Assembly: GCA_041648735.1 (NCBI GenBank)
Contig: JBAZOO010000034.1
Span: forward strand, 1 to 42,893
Direction of reading: 5' to 3'
DNA length: 42,893 nucleotides
Source of the DNA: JBAZOO01 sp041648735
GTDB taxonomy: Bacteria > Verrucomicrobiota > Lentisphaeria > Oligosphaerales > CAITYL01
Part shown: piece after piece, positions 22,167 through 30,745 of the stretch
Layout of the letters: each line of letters starts with the position of its first letter
Numbering within the stretch: the first letter of the stretch is position 1
Program-made: the position numbers and the translations under genes
The notes under the pieces: generated by a model
Database searches by the model: none
What the model was told of the DNA's origin: nothing
Seen by the model: only the letters and a program-made list of their open reading frames with translations

Positions 22167-24809
22167 TCACTTGTCCAGGCCGTGGGCGGTGCGGAGTTCG
22201 CGGGCCTTGGCGGCGGCGGCGGCGGACTCGGGGATGCCGGCGGCGGCGATCCGTTCGTAGATGCGGGCGGCGACGAGCAGGTTGTCGGGGCGCTCGCTGA
22301 GCAGGAGCAGGCGGGCGGCGTCGGTGCCGCCGCGGACGAACCAGGTCCAGTCGGGGTGGTGGCCGGCGAGGGCGTCCAAGTCGTATTGGTAGAAGACGGC
22401 CAGCAGTTCCTTGAGTGCCGCCTCGGTCTGCCCGGCTTTTTCCAGCGCCTTGGCCAGGCGGTAGCGGGTCATGTCCTGGAGGTGGGCGGGGAGCTGGGGT
22501 GCGTCCAGGAGGGCGCGGTAGCCGGCGATGGCTTGGGCGAGCTGCCCGTTGTCGGCGGCGGTGTCAGTGCCGGCGAGGGCGAGGTGCATGTCCCCCTGGC
22601 GGCCGCGGGCGGTGAAGCCGAGGTCGCTGTCGGCGGGGGCGCTTTCCGTGGCCCGGCGGAAGTGGGGGATTGCCGCGGCGTAGTCCCCCTTTTCCGCCAA
22701 AAGGTCGCCGGTGAGCAGGGCGGCCTGGGCGGTTTGGGCTGGGGCGAGGCTGGCGGCGTAGTCCTTGGCGAGCTGGTCGAGGAGGCGGCCGGTCCGTTCC
22801 AGGTCCCGGCGGAGGAAGGCGCTGCGGGCGGCATCGAGGAGGGCCTGGGGGGCCAGGGGTGAGGCGGGGAAGCGGGCGGCGAGTTCGAGGTAACGCTTTT
22901 CCGCCGCTTCGGGGCGGTGCTGGGAGAGTTCGTCGTCGCCCAGCCAGACCAGGAGGTCGGCGGCGAGGGGCGCCCGCGGATAGAGGTCGAGGAAGCGGTT
23001 GCAGGCGGCGGTGGCCTCGGCGGGGTGGCCGGAGAGGAAAAGGAGGTGGGCCTGCTGGTAGAGAGCCCGCGGGGCTTGGGGCGCGCTGGGGAACTGCTGG
23101 CGGAGGCGTTCGAGCAGGGTCAAGGCGAGGGGGATTTGGCCGGCGGCGACGGCGGCGGGGGCGGCTTCGAGGAGGGCCTGGGGGGCGAGTTCGTGGGTCG
23201 GGAGGTCGGCGGCGAGGGCTTCGAAGGTGCGGATGGCCGCCGTTGCCTGGCCGGCCTGGCGGAGGGCGATCCCCAATTGGAGCCGGGCCTGGGGGGCGGC
23301 CGGGCTTTGCGGATAGGTTTCGCCAAAGTTCGCGAAGAGGGTCGCGGCTTCCGCCGCCCGCCCTTCCCGGGCCCGGGCGAGGGCCTGGTTGAAGAGGCTC
23401 TTTTCCGCCCAATTGCCGCCGGGGTCGGTGGCCCGCACGGCGGCGTACCAGGTGGCGGCAGGGGCGTAATTGCCGGCGGCGAAGGCGGCGTCGCCGGCCA
23501 GGAACAGCGCCTCCGCCTTTTCCGCGGGGGTGGCGCCCAGTTCGGCGGCGGCGAGGCAGGCCTTGCCGGCGGCGGCGAACTGGTCGGCGGCCCGCAGGCA
23601 GGCGGCCTGCTGCAAGGCGGCGGCGTAGCGGGTGGCGCGCGGGACGTGGAGGCTGGCGGCCAGTTCCCCGTAGCGCTCGGCGGCGAGGAGGTAGTTGCGG
23701 CTTTCCCGGAGCAGGCTGCCCAGCCGGAGGGTGGCGGCGGCCATTTCGGGGGCGTCGGGGAAGTCGCGCCGGAACTGTTCGAGGGCTTGGATGGCCTGGG
23801 GCGGCTGATCCAGGCGCACCCAGAGTTCGGCGATGGCGAGCCGGGTCTGGCGCAGGTCGGCCGGGGTTGGGGCGGCGGCCTGCGCCTGGCCCAGCACGGT
23901 TTGGGCGTCGGCGAAGCGTCCGGCGTGGGTCAGGGCGTCGGCCAACTGGCGGGAGGCGAGCCAGAAATCCGGCTCCTGCGTGCCGCCGGGCCGGGCGGCG
24001 GTGGCCTGGTGGAGCGTCCAGGCGGCGGGCAGGTCGTTCCGGGCCAGCAGCAGCAGCAGGCGCGGGAGTTCGCTGGCGGCGGGGGCGAGCTTGGCCAGCG
24101 CTTCCAGTTCCTTTTCCGCCTTGTCCAGGTTGCCGGTGCCAATGGCGCACTTGACCAGGTTCTGGCTGAGTCGGAGGCGGCGCCGGGAGCGGGGGAATTC
24201 ATTGAGGTGCCGGCGGTAGGCATGTTCGGCGGCGGGCCAGTCTCCTTGGCGGGCGCAGGCGTCCCCCAGGGCTTCGAGGGCCAATTCCCGCAGGTCGCGG
24301 GCCGCGGCCTTGGCCGCCAGCGGTTGCAGGATGCCGCGGGCCGCGGTCCAGTCGCCCTTTCCGAGCAGGGCGATGGCGTGCCAGTAGGCGAGCTTGTCGG
24401 CCCAGTCGGCGTCGGCGCGGGCCGGCGGGGGGAGGGTTGCGGTGATGCGGTCATGCTCGGCCAGCGTCTGGAGCGCGGCCTCGGCACGCCCTTGGCGGAG
24501 CTGGGCCTGGAGCAGGAGGATGGTGGCGTCGGTGCGCTGGGGTTCCCGGGTGCCGGCGGCGGCCAGGCACTCGCGGAAGAAGCGTTCCGCCACCTCGGGC
24601 AGGGCGTCCTGGAGGGCGCGGCGGCCCTTGATCCGGTTGGGATCCTGGTCCAGCTCCCGGTTGGCGGCGGCATGCACTCCGCGGGTGACCAGATCCTCGG
24701 CGGCGCGGCTGGCGGCCGGGGCGAAGGCGGTCGCGGCGGCCAGCAGAAGGCACCAGGGCAGCGGTCGGCGGCGTCGGCGGCGGGAAGGGTTGGGGGCGGG
24801 ATTGGGCAC
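22167..24809 (-). CDS. Large exported TPR-repeat protein
   Basis: An 880-aa protein starts at GTG 24809 with a basic run (RRRRRR) followed by a hydrophobic signal segment (LPWCLLLAAATAFAPAASRA). The rest is almost entirely tetratricopeptide-like helix pairs, with recurring A..Y..L....P....A.EALL patterns (for example LAAERYGELAASLHVP, IRTFEALAADLP, AEKRYLELAARFPASPLAPQ). Such proteins act as scaffolds in the periplasm, for example in outer-membrane assembly or polysaccharide export (BamD and YbgF resemble parts of it). No catalytic domain is visible. It lies 66 bp below the membrane-anchored gene on the same strand and is probably cotranscribed with it. The exact partner is unknown. The non-ATG start is the only one that keeps the signal peptide. 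Confidence 0.85.
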   Translation of the reverse strand: MPNPAPNPSRRRRRRPLPWCLLLAAATAFAPAASRAAEDLVTRGVHAAANRELDQDPNRIKGRRALQDALPEVAERFFRECLAAAGTREPQRTDATILLLQAQLRQGRAEAALQTLAEHDRITATLPPPARADADWADKLAYWHAIALLGKGDWTAARGILQPLAAKAAARDLRELALEALGDACARQGDWPAAEHAYRRHLNEFPRSRRRLRLSQNLVKCAIGTGNLDKAEKELEALAKLAPAASELPRLLLLLARNDLPAAWTLHQATAARPGGTQEPDFWLASRQLADALTHAGRFADAQTVLGQAQAAAPTPADLRQTRLAIAELWVRLDQPPQAIQALEQFRRDFPDAPEMAAATLRLGSLLRESRNYLLAAERYGELAASLHVPRATRYAAALQQAACLRAADQFAAAGKACLAAAELGATPAEKAEALFLAGDAAFAAGNYAPAATWYAAVRATDPGGNWAEKSLFNQALARAREGRAAEAATLFANFGETYPQSPAAPQARLQLGIALRQAGQATAAIRTFEALAADLPTHELAPQALLEAAPAAVAAGQIPLALTLLERLRQQFPSAPQAPRALYQQAHLLFLSGHPAEATAACNRFLDLYPRAPLAADLLVWLGDDELSQHRPEAAEKRYLELAARFPASPLAPQALLDAARSAFLRRDLERTGRLLDQLAKDYAASLAPAQTAQAALLTGDLLAEKGDYAAAIPHFRRATESAPADSDLGFTARGRQGDMHLALAGTDTAADNGQLAQAIAGYRALLDAPQLPAHLQDMTRYRLAKALEKAGQTEAALKELLAVFYQYDLDALAGHHPDWTWFVRGGTDAARLLLLSERPDNLLVAARIYERIAAAGIPESAAAAAKARELRTAHGLDK

Positions 24810-24875
24810 GGGGCAAGGGTTCCGGCGAAAAAACGTGGCTGGTAATATCGTCTCCGTCCGCCGCCGCCGCCAATC

Positions 24876-25355
24876 TCATTCTTTTTCCTTCACGGCGGTC
24901 TGCGCCATGCCGGTGATGAAACGCGCCCCCTCGCAGACGTCCACGTCGCCGCGATAGACCCCCGCCTTTTCCGCCCGGAGGTTGAAGGTGAAGCTCCTGG
25001 CCTCCCCAGGCGGGATCTGGATCCCAAAGGTGAAGCTTCTGCTGTTGTCAATCGGCACGTGCATGCTGGACTTGGGGGGGGGATCAATCGTCGAAACCGT
25101 GAATCCCGCCAAGTAGTCCTCGGCAATGTCGATGTCCGAAAGTGCCAATACCTTGCGCGGGCGCTCGTTCACAATGCTGATCTTCAGCGCGAAGCCCTGG
25201 CCCACCACAACATCCGTCGGGCCGTCCACGGAAATCCTCACCCCTTTCGGATCCCGCGACATGTAGAAAAAAAAGAGCACGACGGCTGCAATCCCGGCAA
25301 CACTGATGGCGGCAACGATGCCGCAGCCCCAGGCAATGGCCTTTTTGGGTGTCAT
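24876..25355 (-). CDS. Membrane-anchored protein with a beta-rich extracytoplasmic domain
   Basis: The 159-aa product starts at ATG 25355 (MTPKKAIAWGCGIVAAIS). One transmembrane helix spans about residues 8-32 and ends in FFFYMSRDP, so the rest faces the periplasm. That part alternates strands (VRISVDGPTDVVVGQGFALK, FTFGIQIPPGEARSFTFNLR) and looks immunoglobulin-like, similar to the CARDB or DUF11 type of adhesive or structural domain. No catalytic motif is visible. It is expressed from a consensus promoter 108-136 bp upstream and probably forms a pair with the TPR protein. Function unknown. Confidence 0.78.
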   Translation of the reverse strand: MTPKKAIAWGCGIVAAISVAGIAAVVLFFFYMSRDPKGVRISVDGPTDVVVGQGFALKISIVNERPRKVLALSDIDIAEDYLAGFTVSTIDPPPKSSMHVPIDNSRSFTFGIQIPPGEARSFTFNLRAEKAGVYRGDVDVCEGARFITGMAQTAVKEKE

Positions 25356-25462
25356 GGTGATTGGCGAGGCTCCTTTTTCCCCTGCGGACGCGAGCTGGGC
25401 AGCCAATCAAAAAAGTGGGGGCATTCCGTCCCACGGCCGTGCTGGCGCCCAACGTGGGCGAA

Positions 25463-25491
25463 ATTATATCGCTTGCCGCAACATTTGTCAA
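25463..25491 (-). promoter_or_regulatory. Perfect sigma-70 consensus promoter
   Basis: On the minus strand TTGACA (25486-25491) is followed by a 17-bp spacer and TATAAT (25463-25468). All twelve positions match the consensus. It drives the membrane-anchored protein gene and probably the TPR gene. It is the strongest promoter match in the window. Confidence 0.85.
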
Positions 25492-25538
25492 CGTCCCGTC
25501 GTTTCAGCGGGGAGGTGCCCATGCCCAGCCGCGCCGCT

Positions 25539-27419
25539 TCAGAACCCGGCCAAATGCCGCTCCAGCCGGGCGGCGCTCTCCTCCAGGCCGCCGGGGCGGT
25601 TGCGCGCCAGCCAGCGCTGGCGGTGGAGCGCGGCCAGGCCGGCCAGCCGCTCCTTGAGCGCCGCCCGTTCCCCAGCGGGCACGGCAGCCAGCCGGCGATC
25701 CGGCTGGCGCAGGCGCGCCGCGCCCAGGTCGCAGGCGAAGCACAGCATGGCCGCCGCCTGCCGCAGTTCGGCGACGAGCAGCTCCCCGTCCGCGGCCAGG
25801 GAGCGGAGGCCGGCCAGCCGCCCATCCAAGGTTGCGATCTCCGCACCCCGCCGCGCCAGCGCCGCCGCCGTCAGCGCGCCCGTCGGCGGGCCGGCGAAGA
25901 GCGCGTCGTCCGCCGCGCCTTGGAGCAGGGTGAAGAGGACGGAGCAGTTGGAGGTCCGCGGGCCAAGGCCGCGGTAGACGTTGCCGAGGTCGGCGGCGAT
26001 CCGGCCCAGCTCCGGGTTCCCGAACAGGTGCAGCCCCGCCGCCGGGGCGATCTCCGCCTCGTCCCGGTTGCCGGCCAGGTTCCAGGCGACGGCGGCGCCG
26101 TAGGCGTAGGGCAGCAGCGACACGGCATGGGGCTGCCAATGGCCGTTGTCGCCCCAATCGGTGTTGAGATAGCCGATGGCACCCGTGGCCAGGCCATGCT
26201 CGGCGGCGGCGCGGAGGTTGGCGAGGGCGTTCGCCGTCCGCCCCGCCACTGCGTTCCAGGTGGAGGTGCCGGGGCAGACGTAGAAGCCCAGGCCGGAGTC
26301 GGCGAACTTCGCGCACTGTTCCGCGAAGGGGTGGTCAGCCTCGTAGCCCCAGACCAGCGGGATGATGTCCCCCGGCAGCTCGGGGATCAGCTCGGGGTGG
26401 TGCAGGATGATGTCGCCCCAGAACTGCATCACCCGGCCGCGCCGGCGGACTTCCGCATGGATTTTGAGGAGGAATTCGAGGTAGACGCGCCCCTTGCCGC
26501 GGGCCTGGCAGGCGGCGGCGCTGCGGCCCTGGCCGAGGTCGAACGTCTCGTCGCAGCCGACGTTGAACTGGCGGCTGCGGAAGTTCGGCAGCAGCTCGTC
26601 GTACAGCTCGCGCAGCAGCTCCAGCGCCCGGGGATCCTCAGGCGCCAGGCCGGTCGGATAGTTGACGCGGCCACCCCAGGGCAGTTCGGCGCCCGCCGGC
26701 GCCTCCGCCAGCGGCAGGTACGGCGCGTGCTTCAGCCAGCGCTCCAAGTGGCCGAAGGAGTTCTGGTTCGGCACCAGCTCGACGTGGCGCTCCCGGCACC
26801 AGTCGTCCAGCTCCAGGATCTCGGCGGCGGTCAGCGGCGAAGCGTCACGCCAGACCAGCCGGTGGTTGCGGTAGGCGAAGGTGTGCTCGGTGTAGAGCTG
26901 GAACTGGTTGAGCTTCAACTCGCTGAGGCGGGCGATGAGCTGCTTGAGCGTCGCCAGGGTCGGCACCTTGTCGCGGCTGATGTCGAGCATGACGCCGCGG
27001 TGCGGAAAATCCGGCCAGTCCTCGATGGCCAGGCACGGCAGCGGCGCGCCGGCGCTGAGCTGGCGGCAGATCTGGCGCAGGGTCATCGCCCCGTACCAAG
27101 CGCCGGCGGCATCGGCCGCGCTGAGGCGCAGCCGCCCGGGCCGGAGTTCCAGCCGGTAGCTCTGGGGGCGGGCGAACAGCTCGGGGACGATTTCAACTTC
27201 GGCGGCGGCCTCTGGCCGATCCTGCGCCGTCAGCGCCACCGGCATCCCCGCGGCCGCCAGCAGCCGGGCCAGCGCCGCCCCCGTCCGCAGCAGCGGCGCC
27301 GCCCCGTGCGGACTCCGCAACGCCAGCTCCGCGCCGGCCGGCAGCCGGCATTCCCCCGGCAACCGCCGCAGCCGTTGCGGGGCCGGAACCAAGCTCAAGG
27401 GGGCGGCAGCGTCAGTCAT
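25539..27419 (-). CDS. GH20 beta-N-acetylhexosaminidase-like enzyme
   Basis: The 626-aa protein should remove terminal N-acetylhexosamine from glycans. It begins with a GH20 beta/alpha N-domain (about 10-130; LSLVPAPQRLRRLPGECRL). The barrel then follows: FPHRGVMLDISRDKVP, LNQFQLYTEHTFAYRNH, and VPNQNSFGHLERWLKH. The catalytic Asp-Glu pair lies in FNVGCDETFDLGQG. IGYLNTDWGDNGHW supplies the late aromatic/acidic strand. No signal peptide is visible, so the enzyme is probably cytoplasmic and works on imported oligosaccharides. ATG 27419 has GGAG seven bases upstream inside a degenerate heptad repeat. The gene is 62 bp below hisA on the same strand. Confidence 0.88.
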   Translation of the reverse strand: MTDAAAPLSLVPAPQRLRRLPGECRLPAGAELALRSPHGAAPLLRTGAALARLLAAAGMPVALTAQDRPEAAAEVEIVPELFARPQSYRLELRPGRLRLSAADAAGAWYGAMTLRQICRQLSAGAPLPCLAIEDWPDFPHRGVMLDISRDKVPTLATLKQLIARLSELKLNQFQLYTEHTFAYRNHRLVWRDASPLTAAEILELDDWCRERHVELVPNQNSFGHLERWLKHAPYLPLAEAPAGAELPWGGRVNYPTGLAPEDPRALELLRELYDELLPNFRSRQFNVGCDETFDLGQGRSAAACQARGKGRVYLEFLLKIHAEVRRRGRVMQFWGDIILHHPELIPELPGDIIPLVWGYEADHPFAEQCAKFADSGLGFYVCPGTSTWNAVAGRTANALANLRAAAEHGLATGAIGYLNTDWGDNGHWQPHAVSLLPYAYGAAVAWNLAGNRDEAEIAPAAGLHLFGNPELGRIAADLGNVYRGLGPRTSNCSVLFTLLQGAADDALFAGPPTGALTAAALARRGAEIATLDGRLAGLRSLAADGELLVAELRQAAAMLCFACDLGAARLRQPDRRLAAVPAGERAALKERLAGLAALHRQRWLARNRPGGLEESAARLERHLAGF

Positions 27420-27429
27420 GGTCAACTCC

Positions 27430-27464
27430 GGAACTCGAAACTGGAAACTCGGCAATCGGCAATC
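27430..27464. repeat. Five degenerate heptads upstream of the GH20 gene
   Basis: Plus-strand units GGAACTC, GAAACTG, GAAACTC, GGCAATC, GGCAATC follow each other without gaps. The pattern resembles the heptad arrays flanking the four-helix-bundle cassette in mod but differs in sequence. The array contains the ribosome-binding site of the GH20 gene. Confidence 0.7.
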
Positions 27465-27481
27465 GGTGGCGCCGCCCGCGG

Positions 27482-28249
27482 TCAGCGGCGGCGGCGATCC
27501 CAGGCCACCACCTCCGCGTAGCGCAACCCCTGGCCGCCGAAGATGTCCAGGGAACTGCCGGCGGTGGCGTCCACCCGGCCGCGGCCGAGTTCCTCGATGC
27601 GGTCCAGGTCGGCCAGGTGGCGGATGCCGCCCGCATAGGTGACCGGCACCGGACAATCGGCGCCGAGAAGCCGGACCAGCTCTTCATCAATCCCCGCCTG
27701 CTTGCCCTCGACGTCCACCGCGTGGACCAGGAACTCGCCGCAGGACGCCGCCAGCCGCGCCAGCGCCGCCGCCGTGAGCCGCAGCGACGTCAAGGCCTGC
27801 CAGCGCTGGCTGGCGACGGTGTAGCCCGTCGCCGTCCGCCGGCAGCTCAGGTCCACCACCAGCCGCTCCGGCCCGACCAGGGCCGCCAGCTCCCGCAGGC
27901 GCGGCTCAGCAAACTCCCCCTCCGGAAAAAGCCAGGAGGTGACGATCACCTTCGCCGCGCCGCGTTCCAGCCACTGGCGGGCGTTGGCGGGGGTGACGCC
28001 GCCGCCGAGCTGGAGGCCGCCGGGCCAGGCGGCCAGCGCCGCGGTGGCCGCCGCGGCGTTGCCCGGCCCGAGCAGGATCACATGCCCGCCGGCCAGGCCG
28101 TCGCGCCGGTAGAGCGCCGCGAAATGGGCCGGCGGCTGGTCCGCCACGAAATTCGTCCGGGGCGGCCGCGCCGGATCGTCGCTCAAGGTGGAGCCGACGA
28201 TCTGCTTGACCTGGCCGCCATGGAGGTCGATACAGGGACGGAAGCGCAT
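27482..28249 (-). CDS. hisA: Phosphoribosylformimino-AICAR ribotide isomerase, eukaryotic-type HisA
   Basis: HisA carries out the fourth step of histidine synthesis, an Amadori rearrangement of ProFAR to PRFAR. The 255-aa barrel protein starts MRFRPCIDLHGGQVKQIVGS, which follows the fungal/plant form (FRPCIDIH.G.VKQIVGG) more closely than the usual bacterial one. The first catalytic Asp is in CIDLHGG. The second is probably in VDLSCRRT, and phosphate-binding glycines lie in LGGGVT and YAGGIRH. The late FLVHAVDVEGKQAGID segment is also typical of that group. No other histidine genes are nearby. A TATAGT box lies on the minus strand at 28281-28286, about 32 bp upstream of the ATG. Confidence 0.88.
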   Translation of the reverse strand: MRFRPCIDLHGGQVKQIVGSTLSDDPARPPRTNFVADQPPAHFAALYRRDGLAGGHVILLGPGNAAAATAALAAWPGGLQLGGGVTPANARQWLERGAAKVIVTSWLFPEGEFAEPRLRELAALVGPERLVVDLSCRRTATGYTVASQRWQALTSLRLTAAALARLAASCGEFLVHAVDVEGKQAGIDEELVRLLGADCPVPVTYAGGIRHLADLDRIEELGRGRVDATAGSSLDIFGGQGLRYAEVVAWDRRRR

Positions 28250-28388
28250 TGGCGTGCATCCTTTCCGGGTGGACGGCGGTACTATAACGAATCCACCGCC
28301 GCTTCACCGCCGCCGCCGTTTGCAAAACCGGCTTGCGGGGCAACATTGGCAGCGAACGTCCCTGCCTTCCCCCTGCCGCGGAGACCGC

Positions 28389-29006
28389 ATGACCGTCCGC
28401 CTGCCGCCGCCCTTCAAACTGGATCCAGCCGCACGCCAGCGCCGCGGGGCGGGTTCCGCCCGGCGCTGGCTCCTGCTGCTGGCGCTGCTCCTGGGCGCGG
28501 CCGCCGGTGGCTGGTGGTGGTGGCGCGGGCGGGACGCCGAACGCCGTTCCCATGCCTACGACCGGATCATCGCCGAGGCGGCGCGCCGGAACCGGCTGGA
28601 TCCGGCGCTGGTCAAAGCGGTGGTCAAACAGGAAAGCGACTTCCGGGCCACCGCCGTCGGCCGGATCGGCGAAATCGGGCTGATGCAAATCACGCCGGGC
28701 GCCATCCGGGATTGGGAACGGGCCACCGGCCGCTCCGTCCATTTCCGGGGGCAGGCCTTCGACCCGCGCCTCAACATCGAAATCGGCGCCTGGTACTTGG
28801 GGCAGGCCATGCGGCAATGGGAGCAACATCCGGACCAGACGATCCTGGCCCTCGCCCAGTACAACGCCGGCGTCAGCCGGGCCCGGGAATGGAGCCAGGG
28901 GCCGGCCGCGGAGCCGCTCGGCCGGATTCGTTTCCGCCCCACCCGGCATTATATTGAACAGATTTTGGAATATCAAGCCGACTATGAACAGCCCCCCCTC
29001 CCTTGA
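28389..29006 (+). CDS. Membrane-anchored lytic transglycosylase (SLT, GH23)
   Basis: The 205-aa protein has a cytoplasmic basic N-terminus and one membrane helix (about residues 27-45, ending GWWWWR). The periplasmic SLT domain follows. The catalytic Glu is E82 in VKQESDFRATA, followed by GLMQITPGAI and LALAQYNAGVSRA, the standard motif set. The enzyme cleaves the glycan strand of peptidoglycan with formation of anhydromuramic acid. ATG 28389 is chosen because it begins just before the anchor and follows gcggagac. The 3' end overlaps the start of the next gene by 23 bp, showing translational coupling. Confidence 0.92.
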   Translation: MTVRLPPPFKLDPAARQRRGAGSARRWLLLLALLLGAAAGGWWWWRGRDAERRSHAYDRIIAEAARRNRLDPALVKAVVKQESDFRATAVGRIGEIGLMQITPGAIRDWERATGRSVHFRGQAFDPRLNIEIGAWYLGQAMRQWEQHPDQTILALAQYNAGVSRAREWSQGPAAEPLGRIRFRPTRHYIEQILEYQADYEQPPLP

Positions 29007-29838
29007 CGACCGCGAAACCGTCCGCCGCCGGCTGCCCGCGCTGCTGACCCTCCTCCAGGACGACGACGACAAGGTGGCGTCGCTGGCCATGGAGCAGGTC
29101 CTCAACTCCGGCCTGGCCGAGCAGACGGTCGCGGAATTCCAGGAGGCGCCCGACCCCAAGCTGCGCCAGCGCATCCACCAGCTCAACGGCATCCTCAACC
29201 GCCGCCGGCTGCGCCACGAATTCCTGGAGGCGGTCCGCAACCAGCGGATCGGCGGCTGGCAAGGGGTCATCATGATCAACCGCATCTGCGACCCGCAGTG
29301 CAGCCCCCAGCGGATCCATGACGCCGTCGAGGCGCTCTCCGTGCAGGTCGGCCAGGAAGGCGCCACCGCCGTCCGCATCGCCGCCCTCATGAAGGAGGCC
29401 ACCTTCGCCGTGCCCGACGAAGATGTGCTCGACGTGGACCTCTACCTGGCTGAGCAGGTCCTGGAAAGCAAGGATGGCGCCTCGGCCCTGCTCTGCGCCA
29501 TCGCCCAGCAGGTCGGCGCCGAGGCCGGCTGGAAATCCACCCTCGTGCTCCATGAGGGGCGCTTCTGCCTGATCGGGGAGCACTCCCTCCTGGTCGACCC
29601 CTCCGAAAATTGGCGCGTCGCCCGCGTCAACACCGAAACCCAGATCCATCCCTGCACCCCGCGCGACCTCTGGCTCGGCATCCTCACCCAGATCCTCCTC
29701 GTCTGCCTGGTGGATGGGAACATGCAGGACCTCTACCAGATCGGCGACCTGCTCTGCCAGCTCAACGGCACCCGCCTCGACGACGCCCTGCCCCACCCCC
29801 TCGGCCGCGAAGGCGCCCCCGCCGCCGCCGGCGAATGA
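28984..29838 (+). CDS. SirB1/transglutaminase-core-2-like protein
   Basis: The 284-aa protein starts at ATG 28984 inside the end of the transglycosylase gene. The N-terminal third is helical (LLTLLQDDDDKVASLAMEQV). The middle (LDVDLYLAEQVLESKDG, then GRFCLIGEHSLLVDPSENW) follows the layout of the transglutaminase-like core of SirB1 proteins. The Cys and His of that fold are not clearly conserved; DGASALLCAIAQQVG replaces the usual Cys-bearing helix start. So the protein is probably not an active transglutaminase. The C-terminus ends in Ala/Pro. Overlap with the transglycosylase gene hints at a link with cell-wall work, but this is only context. Confidence 0.65.
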   Translation: MNSPPSLDDRETVRRRLPALLTLLQDDDDKVASLAMEQVLNSGLAEQTVAEFQEAPDPKLRQRIHQLNGILNRRRLRHEFLEAVRNQRIGGWQGVIMINRICDPQCSPQRIHDAVEALSVQVGQEGATAVRIAALMKEATFAVPDEDVLDVDLYLAEQVLESKDGASALLCAIAQQVGAEAGWKSTLVLHEGRFCLIGEHSLLVDPSENWRVARVNTETQIHPCTPRDLWLGILTQILLVCLVDGNMQDLYQIGDLLCQLNGTRLDDALPHPLGREGAPAAAGE

Positions 29839-29902
29839 CCAGCCCACCCCAAGTGCGCCCAGCGGCGCCTCCCCGGGGGGCCAAGGCCGTGCCCCGGGCC
29901 GG

Positions 29903-29930
29903 TTGAAAAGCGCCGGCCCAAGATGATATT
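29903..29930 (+). promoter_or_regulatory. Likely promoter of the yebC gene
   Basis: TTGAAA (29903-29908), a 16-bp spacer and GATATT (29925-29930) lie 45 bp before the ATG at 29975. Confidence 0.5.
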
Positions 29931-29974
29931 TCACCGCGGTTTTTGAACCTGTTCCCGCACCAGGAGCCGTCCCC

Positions 29975-30733
29975 ATGTCCGGTCACAGCAAATGGTCGAC
30001 CATCAAGCACAAGAAGGCGGCCGTTGACGCCAAGCGCGGCAAGATCTTCTCCCGCTACAGCAAGGAAATCACCCTCGCCGTCCGCGCCGGCGGCAAGGAT
30101 GCGGAGATGAACCCGCGCCTGCGCACCGCCCTGGCCGCGGCCAAGACGCAGAACATGCCCAACGACAACATCGACCGCGCCATCAAGAAGGGCGCCGGCG
30201 AATTGCAGGGGGCGGTGATCGAGGAGCTGAACTTCGAGGGCTACGCCCCCGGCGGCGTCGGCATCGTCGTCACCGCCCTCTCCGACAACCGCAACCGCAC
30301 CGCCGCGGAAATCCGCAACATCTTCACCAAGAACAACGGCTCCATGGCCGCCACCGGCGCCGTCGCCTGGCAGTTCCACCGCAAGGCGCGCTTCACGGTC
30401 GAAGGCGCCGGCCTGACCGAGGATTCGCTGCTGGAAACCCTGCTCAATGCCGGAGTTGATGTCGAGGACGTCACCTGCCAGGATGGCATCGGCGAGGTCA
30501 CCGCGCCGCCCGAGGCCTTCGCCGACGTCGCCAAGGCGTTGGAGGCCGCCAAGCTCAAGGTCTCCGAATCCAGCATCGCCATGGTGCCGGAAAACATGAC
30601 CGAGGCGACCGAGGAAGGGCTCGCCCGCCAGGCCGTGCGCCTCATCGACGCCCTGGAAGACAACGACGACGTCCAGGCCGTCTACCACAACCTCTGCATC
30701 CCCGACGAAATGGCCGAAAAGCTGGCCTCCTGA
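29975..30733 (+). CDS. YebC/TACO1-family protein
   Basis: The 252-aa product begins with the invariant MSGHSKWSTIKHKKAAVDAK and continues with family segments NMPNDNIDRAIKKG and YAPGGVGIVVTALSDNRNRT. Members have been described as DNA-binding regulators and, more recently, as factors that relieve ribosome stalling. Length is normal and no residue of the signature is missing. It converges with the DUF362 gene, with 12 bp between the two stops. In many genomes it precedes ruvC; here it does not. Confidence 0.96.
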   Translation: MSGHSKWSTIKHKKAAVDAKRGKIFSRYSKEITLAVRAGGKDAEMNPRLRTALAAAKTQNMPNDNIDRAIKKGAGELQGAVIEELNFEGYAPGGVGIVVTALSDNRNRTAAEIRNIFTKNNGSMAATGAVAWQFHRKARFTVEGAGLTEDSLLETLLNAGVDVEDVTCQDGIGEVTAPPEAFADVAKALEAAKLKVSESSIAMVPENMTEATEEGLARQAVRLIDALEDNDDVQAVYHNLCIPDEMAEKLAS

Positions 30734-30745
30734 AGCGGCCGGCGC

